A stretch of 39,763 nt of DNA from Deltaproteobacteria bacterium (GTDB lineage Bacteria; Desulfobacterota; Deferrimicrobia; Deferrimicrobiales; Deferrimicrobiaceae): the NCBI GenBank assembly GCA_016234845.1, contig JACRNP010000034.1, positions 1-39,763 on the forward strand, in the 5' to 3' direction. The position numbers were made by a program, and so were the translations under genes. Shown in pieces: positions 34,477-39,763 of this stretch. Each line of letters begins with the position of its first letter. Within the stretch, counting starts at the first letter, position 1. The notes below the pieces were generated by a model that had not been told where the DNA came from, searched no databases, and saw nothing but the letters and a program-made list of their open reading frames with translations.

Positions 34477-36620
34477 AATCCGGCATCCGTGCCGCCGCGG
34501 CGATCCTGCTCGCGCTGGTCGGGGCGACCGCCTTCGCGGAGGTGCGCCTGCCGGGGACACTCCCGCTTCTCCCGGGCAAGGACGGTTTCCGGCTGGATTC
34601 CCCGGTTCGGCTGTCGGCCGAGACCTTGTCGTACGACGAGAAGACCGGGGTGGCGCTCGCGGAGGGGAAAGTCGAACTGGGCCTCGGCAACCGCACGATG
34701 CGTGCGGACCGAATCCGGTACGACTCCGTCACCGGCGAGGCGGACCTCTCCGGAAAGGTGCACTACAGGGACGCGGACGAGGAGTTCGCGTTCGACCGGA
34801 TCACGATCAACCTCGATACGGAGACCGGCATCCTGTACAACGGGACGATCCGGATCACCGCGAACAGCTACCTGATATCGAGCGAAAAGCTGGAGAAAAC
34901 GGGGAAGCAGTCGTTCCTGATCGAGAAGGGGGTGCTGACCACGTGCCCCTGCGACCCCGAGCCCGACTGGAAATTCGAGGTGAGAAAGGCCCGCGTCGTG
35001 CTCGACGAATACGCCCGGGCGAAGGACATCACCTTCCGCATCCGCGGGGTGCCGGTGCTCTGGCTCCCGTACGGCGCCTTCCCCGTCAAGCTCACCCGGC
35101 AGAGCGGTCTCCTCATGCCGGGGTTCTCGAGCGGGAAATCGACCGGGTACACGATATCCCTCCCCCTGTACTGGGCGATCAACCGCTGGAGCGACGCCAC
35201 CGTCACCCTCGACGCCATGAGCAAGCGCGGATACCGGCCGGAAATCGAGTACCGCTTCTCCCTGAACCGCGAATCGGAAGGCGCGATCCGGGGAACGGCC
35301 TTCCGCGACAAGGCGACGGACGATGCCCGTTGGCGGCTGTACGGGGAAAACGTCTACCGTTCGGGAGCGTGGACCGCGAACGGGAAGCTGGAGATTCCCT
35401 CCGACGACACGTACTACCTGGACCTGGTGGATACGGAACTCCTGCGGTCCGCGCGGACCGTGCGCTCCACCGGCTTCGTCGGTCGATCCGGAGAACATTC
35501 GGCCCAGGAGGCGCACGTCACCTGGAACCGGGACCTCCAGAGTCTCCCGGTCGACAACACGGTGCAGCGTTTTCCGGAATACACGATGACGGTCCTCCCG
35601 CGCTCCACCCCGGTGGCGGGGGTCGAGGTCTCGGGGGAATTCGCAGGGACCCGGTTCACCCGCGACGACGCGCCGGACGAGTTTCGCGGAAGGGGGGCCG
35701 CCGCCGTTTCCCGGACGTTCGGCCTGCATCCCTCGATCCACCTCGCCCCGTTCCTCTTCATCGATGCGCTCGGGGATCGGCGGGACGAATCCCGCGGGAA
35801 TTCCCGGGATTCCGGAAGGGTCGTGCCCGGCGCGGGGGCGAATTTCACGGTGGACGCGGGAAGGGATTTCCGCGGAACCGACGGGAAGGGGAACGTCCAC
35901 GCGATCCGCACCTCCCTGGGGTACCGCTACGTCCCGAAGGTCCGGCAGGACGATATCCCGCTCACCGACCAGTGGTCGCGGCTGGCTCCACAGAGCCAGT
36001 TCGCGCTGACGGTCTCCCAGCGGGTCCTCGCCTTCGACAACGGAACCTCCCCGGGAGAGCTCGCTTCGCTCACGCTGGAATGGGCGTACGACCCTTCGGG
36101 AAAGGATCCGGCGACGACGCCGTACGTCGACCCGCTGTCCCCGTTCGTCCGGACGTTCCGGGACCAGATCGATACGGTAGCCGTCCGTCCGGCCAGGGGG
36201 AAGACCGCGTATTCCGACGTGTATGCCAACCTGCGGATATCCCCCAAAGGTCCCTGGAAGATCCACGGCGAGACGCTGTTCGACCCGGTGTATTCGAGGA
36301 TCATCCTCGGAGCCGTGAGCGGGGAGTGGCGCAGGGACGACGACAACCGGGTCCTCGCGGAATACCGGATATCCCGCGACCTTGCCGAGGACGTTCACGG
36401 GCTCGCGTCGTGGCGCCCGATCCGGTCGCTGCGGCTACAGGGGCAGACGAACTACTCGATCCGGAACCGGGCCCTGATCGACGGTTCCGCGGCCGTGACG
36501 CTGTTTCCCAAAAGCGACTGCTGGACCGTGGGGATCATCGCCGAGAGGAAGTCCAACCCCTCGGACACCACCTTGAAACTCACGTTCGGCCTGAAGGGGA
36601 TCGGCTCCGTAGGAAAATAA
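34473..36620 (+). CDS. lptD: LPS-assembly outer-membrane protein LptD
   Basis: Outer-membrane beta barrel that inserts LPS into the outer leaflet with LptE. 715 aa. It has a signal peptide (IRAAAAILLALVGATAFAE) and an N-terminal OstA/beta-jellyroll domain at ~35-170 (SAETLSYDEKTGVALAEGKV, VTGEADLSGKVHYRD). A barrel of alternating strands begins near ~200 (LWLPYGAFPVKLTRQSGLLM). Few cysteines are present: a CPC pair in TTCPCDPEPDW, and one near the C-terminus in KSDCWTVG, whose neighbours match the family's terminal disulphide region. The C-terminus LTFGLKGIGSVGK lacks a perfect terminal aromatic. GTG start with AGGAGAGG upstream. Evidence for a genuine LPS-containing outer membrane. Confidence 0.92.
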   Translation: MKSGIRAAAAILLALVGATAFAEVRLPGTLPLLPGKDGFRLDSPVRLSAETLSYDEKTGVALAEGKVELGLGNRTMRADRIRYDSVTGEADLSGKVHYRDADEEFAFDRITINLDTETGILYNGTIRITANSYLISSEKLEKTGKQSFLIEKGVLTTCPCDPEPDWKFEVRKARVVLDEYARAKDITFRIRGVPVLWLPYGAFPVKLTRQSGLLMPGFSSGKSTGYTISLPLYWAINRWSDATVTLDAMSKRGYRPEIEYRFSLNRESEGAIRGTAFRDKATDDARWRLYGENVYRSGAWTANGKLEIPSDDTYYLDLVDTELLRSARTVRSTGFVGRSGEHSAQEAHVTWNRDLQSLPVDNTVQRFPEYTMTVLPRSTPVAGVEVSGEFAGTRFTRDDAPDEFRGRGAAAVSRTFGLHPSIHLAPFLFIDALGDRRDESRGNSRDSGRVVPGAGANFTVDAGRDFRGTDGKGNVHAIRTSLGYRYVPKVRQDDIPLTDQWSRLAPQSQFALTVSQRVLAFDNGTSPGELASLTLEWAYDPSGKDPATTPYVDPLSPFVRTFRDQIDTVAVRPARGKTAYSDVYANLRISPKGPWKIHGETLFDPVYSRIILGAVSGEWRRDDDNRVLAEYRISRDLAEDVHGLASWRPIRSLRLQGQTNYSIRNRALIDGSAAVTLFPKSDCWTVGIIAERKSNPSDTTLKLTFGLKGIGSVGK

Positions 36621-36643
36621 CCGGGAACGGGAGGGTTCATCCA

Positions 36644-37582
36644 ATGCGAGTGCTGGTCACGGGGGGAGCCGGGTTCATCGGATCGCATGTCTCGCAGGCG
36701 TACGTGGACGCCGGGCACGAAGTCCTGGTGGTCGATAACCTTTCCTCCGGGAAGAAGGAGAACGTGCCCGAAGGGGCCCGCTTCGTCTTCGCAGACGTCG
36801 GTTCGGACACCGCCCTCGAGGCGGTCCGCACCTTCCGGCCCGAGGTGGTGAACCACCACGCGGCGCAGATCAGCGTCCGGAAATCGGTGGAGAATCCCGT
36901 GTTCGACGCCCGGGAGAACATCCTCGGCACGCTGAACCTCCTGGAGGCGTCCCGGAAGAACGGGGTCCGGAAAGTGATCTTCTCCTCGTCGGGCGGGGCG
37001 GGGTATGGGGAGCAGGAGTATTTTCCCGCGGACGAGAAGCACCCCCTGCGGCCGGTATCCCCGTACGGGGCGGCGAAGGTGGCCGTCGAGCTGTACCTCC
37101 ACTTCTACCGGGTCCAGTACGGCCTCGAGTACACCGCGCTTCGGTATTCGAACGTGTACGGCCCGCGGCAGGATCCGCACGGGGAGGCCGGGGTGGTGGC
37201 GATCTTCTGCACCCGGCTGCTCCGGAAACAGACGGCGGTCATCAACGGGGACGGGGAGCAGACCCGGGACTACGTCTACGTCGGCGACGTGGTCCGGGCG
37301 AACGTGGAGGCGCTTTCCCGCGGGGAGGGGTTGGGGATCAACATCGGGACCGGGTTCGAGACCGACGTGAACACGCTCTTCCGCAGGCTTCGCGACCTCT
37401 CCGGGAGCCGCCAGGAGGAGATCCACGGGCCCGCCATGGCGGGGGAGCAGCGGCGGTCGGTCATCGAAAACCGGATGGCCTTCGACGAACTCGGATGGTA
37501 TCCTAACGTTTCACTGGACGACGGGCTCGCCCTCACGCTGGCGTACTTCCGCGAAAAAGTGAAAACTTCCGGCAGCTGGTAG
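36644..37582 (+). CDS. NAD-dependent epimerase/dehydratase, GalE-like
   Basis: 312-aa extended short-chain dehydrogenase. The N-terminal [10 protein letters not shown] is the NAD-binding Rossmann signature; [36 protein letters not shown] and the catalytic [14 protein letters not shown] (YxxxK) follow. [13 protein letters not shown] and [15 protein letters not shown] are typical of UDP-glucose 4-epimerase-like enzymes. Substrate specificity cannot be read from the sequence, so a symbol is not given. It lies between lptD and lepA, and an envelope-sugar role (LPS or polysaccharide) would fit. Confidence 0.88.
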   Translation: MRVLVTGGAGFIGSHVSQAYVDAGHEVLVVDNLSSGKKENVPEGARFVFADVGSDTALEAVRTFRPEVVNHHAAQISVRKSVENPVFDARENILGTLNLLEASRKNGVRKVIFSSSGGAGYGEQEYFPADEKHPLRPVSPYGAAKVAVELYLHFYRVQYGLEYTALRYSNVYGPRQDPHGEAGVVAIFCTRLLRKQTAVINGDGEQTRDYVYVGDVVRANVEALSRGEGLGINIGTGFETDVNTLFRRLRDLSGSRQEEIHGPAMAGEQRRSVIENRMAFDELGWYPNVSLDDGLALTLAYFREKVKTSGSW

Positions 37583-37584
37583 GC

Positions 37585-39209
37585 ATGCGCATCGAGAACA
37601 TCCGCAATTTTTCCATCATCGCCCACATCGACCACGGCAAGTCGACGCTGGCCGATCGGCTGATGGAGATCACCGGAACCCTCTCCGGAAGGGAGAAGGT
37701 CGAGCAGTTCCTGGACAAGATGGACCTCGAGAGGGAACGGGGGATCACGATCAAGGCGCAGACCGTCCGGATGCGGCACGTAGCTTCGGACGGCAAGGAG
37801 TACATGCTCAACCTGATCGACACGCCGGGGCACGTCGACTTCTCCTACGAAGTGTCCCGGAGCCTGTGCGCCTGCGAGGGGGCGATCCTGGTCGTGGACG
37901 CGTCGCAGGGGGTCGAGGCGCAGACCCTGGCCAACGTGTACATGGCGCTCGAGCAGAACCTCGAGATCCTCCCGGTGCTGAACAAGATCGACCTGCCGAA
38001 CGCCGAACCCGAACGGGTCCGCCGGGAGATCGAGGAAGTGATCGGTCTCGACGCCTCGGGGATGCTGGCGGTCAGCGCGAAGAAGGGTACCGGCGTGCCG
38101 GAACTCCTCGAGAGCCTCGTCCGGCGGTTCCCGCCGCCGCAGGGGGACCCCGGCGCGCCCGCCAAGGCGCTGATGATCGACTCCTGGTTCGACAACTACG
38201 TCGGCGTGGTGGTCCTCGCGCGCGTCTTCGACGGGTCGATCCGTCCCGGGCAGCGGATCGCGTTCATGTCGACCGGGAACTCCTTCGAGGTGCAGAAGGT
38301 CGGCGTCTTCTCCCCGCACCCGATGGAGGTGGATTCGCTCGGGACGGGGCCGCGATCGAGAAGCTGCGCCTGAACGACTCCTCGTTCACCGCGGAGCCGG
38401 AGAGCTCGGTCGCGCTCGGGTTCGGCTTCCGGTGCGGCTTTCTCGGCCTGCTGCACATGGAGATCGTCCAGGAGCGCCTCGAGCGCGAGTACGGGGTCGA
38501 GCTGATCACCACCGCTCCCACCGTCGGATACCGCGCCGTGAAGATGGACGGTTCCGTCGTCGAGGTGGACAGCCCGGCGCGTCTCCCGGAACCGCTGGAG
38601 CTGGAACACATAGAGGAGCCGATGATCCTGGCGACCATCCACCTGCCGGCGGAGTACCTGGGCGGGGTCCTGAAGCTCTGCGAGGAGCGCCGGGGCGTGC
38701 AGAAGCAGATGAAGTTCGCCTCGACCTCCCGCGTGATCCTCGAGTACGAGCTCCCGTTGAACGAGATCGTCCTCGACTTCTACGATAGACTGAAGACCGC
38801 CTCGCGAGGCTACGCCTCGATGGATTACGAGTTCCTCCGGTTCCAGCGGTCCGAACTGGTGAAGCTCGACATCCTCCTGAACGGCGACAAGGTGGACGCC
38901 CTCTCCCTGATCACCCACCGGGAGAACGCCTACCCGAAGGGGAGGGAGGTGACGGAGCGCCTCCGCAAGCTGATCCCGCGGCAGATGTTCGAGGTGGTCA
39001 TCCAGGCCGCCATCGGCTCCAAGGTGATCGCGCGGGAATCGGTCAAGGCGATCCGCAAGAACGTCCTCGCGAAATGCTACGGGGGGGACATCACCCGGAA
39101 ACGGAAGCTGCTCGAGAAGCAGAAGGAAGGAAAGAAGCGGATGAAGCAGGTGGGCGCCGTCGAGATCCCGCAGGAGGCGTTCCTTTCCATACTGAAGGTG
39201 AAGGAGTAG
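37585..39209 (+). pseudogene. lepA: Elongation factor 4 (LepA), disrupted by an internal out-of-frame deletion
   Basis: LepA/EF4 is a ribosome-associated GTPase of about 600 aa. Residues 1-262 (frame of 37585) show G1 [51 protein letters not shown] and domain II up to MEVDSLGTG. The frame then ends in an unrelated PRSRSCA and a stop at 38373. From about 38350 the correct family sequence resumes in another frame ([11 protein letters not shown]...[20 protein letters not shown]) and runs to the normal C-terminus at 39209. The segment normally between them (GEVGY...PGFKxVKP...YxxLRD, about 58 residues) is missing. The span is 1625 nt against about 1800 expected. Either a true pseudogene or a local misassembly. 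lepB starts 9 nt downstream. Confidence 0.85.
38341..38360 (+). other. Deletion junction in lepA
   Basis: Left side GGGACGGGG encodes the end of family block SLGTG; right side CCGCGATCGAG encodes the start of (R)[10 protein letters not shown], normally about 58 codons downstream. The missing length must be 1 modulo 3 to explain the frame change, so about 172-178 nt. No insertion sequence or long repeat is seen at the junction. Confidence 0.7.
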
Positions 39210-39218
39210 GAGGCATCC

Positions 39219-39763
39219 ATGAGGAAGGGGAAGGTCCGGGAGTACCTGGAGGCGTTCGCGATCGCCCTCGTGATCGCGCTCGTGGTCCGCACGCTGCTTC
39301 TTCAGGCGTTCAAGATCCCCTCCAGTTCGATGGAGAACACGCTGCTCGTAGGGGACCACATCTTCGTGAACAAGTTCATCTACGGGTACCACATCCCCTG
39401 GACGAAGGGGCGGATCCTCCAATTCGCCACGCCGAAGCGGGGGGACATCATCGTGTTCGTCTTCCCCGAGGATCCGAGCAAGGACTTCATCAAGCGGGTG
39501 GTGGGGACTCCCGGAGACGTCGTGGAGGTCCGCCGGAAGACGGTCCTGGTCAACGGCGCGCCGGTCGCCGAGCCGTACACGCGGTTCGCCGACGGGATGG
39601 AGGTCGAGGGGTTCGTCCGCACGCGGGACAACATGCCACCGGTGAAGGTGCCCGCGGGGAAGCTTTTCGTGATGGGGGACAACCGGGACCGGTCGTACGA
39701 CTCGCGCTTCTGGGGATTCGTGGACATGGACGCGGTGATCGGGAAGGCGCTCTTCATCTATTT
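39219..39763 (+). CDS. lepB: Signal peptidase I, N-terminal part (3' end outside window)
   Basis: Leader peptidase with a Ser-Lys dyad in the inner membrane; 181 complete codons are visible and the frame is open to the window end. A basic N-terminus and one helix (FAIALVIALVVRTLLLQAF, ~13-31) precede FKIPSSSMENTL with nucleophile S37. The general base K92 is in FIKRVVGTPGDVVE, and the GDNRDRSYDSRFWG box follows. AGGAGG lies just upstream of the ATG. The lepA-lepB order is the usual one. Confidence 0.95.
   Translation, partial: MRKGKVREYLEAFAIALVIALVVRTLLLQAFKIPSSSMENTLLVGDHIFVNKFIYGYHIPWTKGRILQFATPKRGDIIVFVFPEDPSKDFIKRVVGTPGDVVEVRRKTVLVNGAPVAEPYTRFADGMEVEGFVRTRDNMPPVKVPAGKLFVMGDNRDRSYDSRFWGFVDMDAVIGKALFIY

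Noticed and set aside
34325-37582. 1085-codon plus-strand frame covering lptD and the epimerase
   Set aside because: Only the last 312 codons (from 36644) are a protein family member; the upstream part is an out-of-frame reading of lptD.

Overview
This is a high-GC, gene-dense stretch of a Gram-negative bacterial chromosome, with every supported gene on the + strand. LptD, TonB/ExbBD, an Fe(II)-uptake locus and several large c-type multiheme cytochromes suggest an anaerobic, metal-cycling bacterium of the former Deltaproteobacteria (Desulfuromonadota/Desulfobacterota-like, perhaps a Deferrimicrobium-type lineage). That placement is inference from gene content, not a phylogeny.

Layout. (1) 1-5421: the end of the spc/alpha ribosomal operon (secY 3' part, adk, map, infA, rpmJ, rpsM, rpsK, rpsD, rpoA, rplQ), closed by a UUCG-loop terminator at 5457-5487. 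(2) 5488-22007: directly after the terminator lie a sigma70-like promoter and a good Fur box, then a tightly packed series: fur, feoB, a tiny Cys8 protein, a DtxR-type regulator with a FeoA domain, a PEGA-domain protein, a 12-heme cytochrome, exbB, exbD, tonB, a 7-motif membrane-anchored cytochrome, a cytochrome b-TPR fusion, a 3-motif cytochrome, an NHL-propeller protein, a DUF4177-like protein and a 30-heme cytochrome. After a 74-nt gap come ftsB and a GAF-GGEEF diguanylate cyclase. Up to the 30-heme cytochrome the genes overlap or are separated by at most 40 nt, and I see no internal terminator. (3) 22026-39763: a candidate promoter, then argS, a SPOR-domain protein, the tryptophan genes trpE-trpGD-trpC-trpB2-trpF-trpB-trpA, accD, folC, lptD, a galE-like epimerase, a disrupted lepA and the 5' part of lepB.

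The most interesting part is region 2. It encodes 52 potential covalent haem sites in four proteins (12+7+3+30), a quinol-type membrane cytochrome b, its own TonB-ExbB-ExbD energiser and a beta-propeller, all downstream of an iron-responsive promoter and Fe(II)-uptake genes. My hypothesis is an iron-regulated trans-periplasmic electron-transfer module. No outer-membrane porin or TonB-dependent receptor is present in the window, so how electrons or substrates cross the outer membrane is unknown.

Other points: lepA has lost about 175 nt out of frame (a real pseudogene or an assembly error); both trpB paralogues sit in one trp operon; and ribosomal protein L17 carries a long histone-H1-like basic tail. 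There is no gene-free stretch over 300 nt, and I saw no tRNA, rRNA, CRISPR or mobile element.
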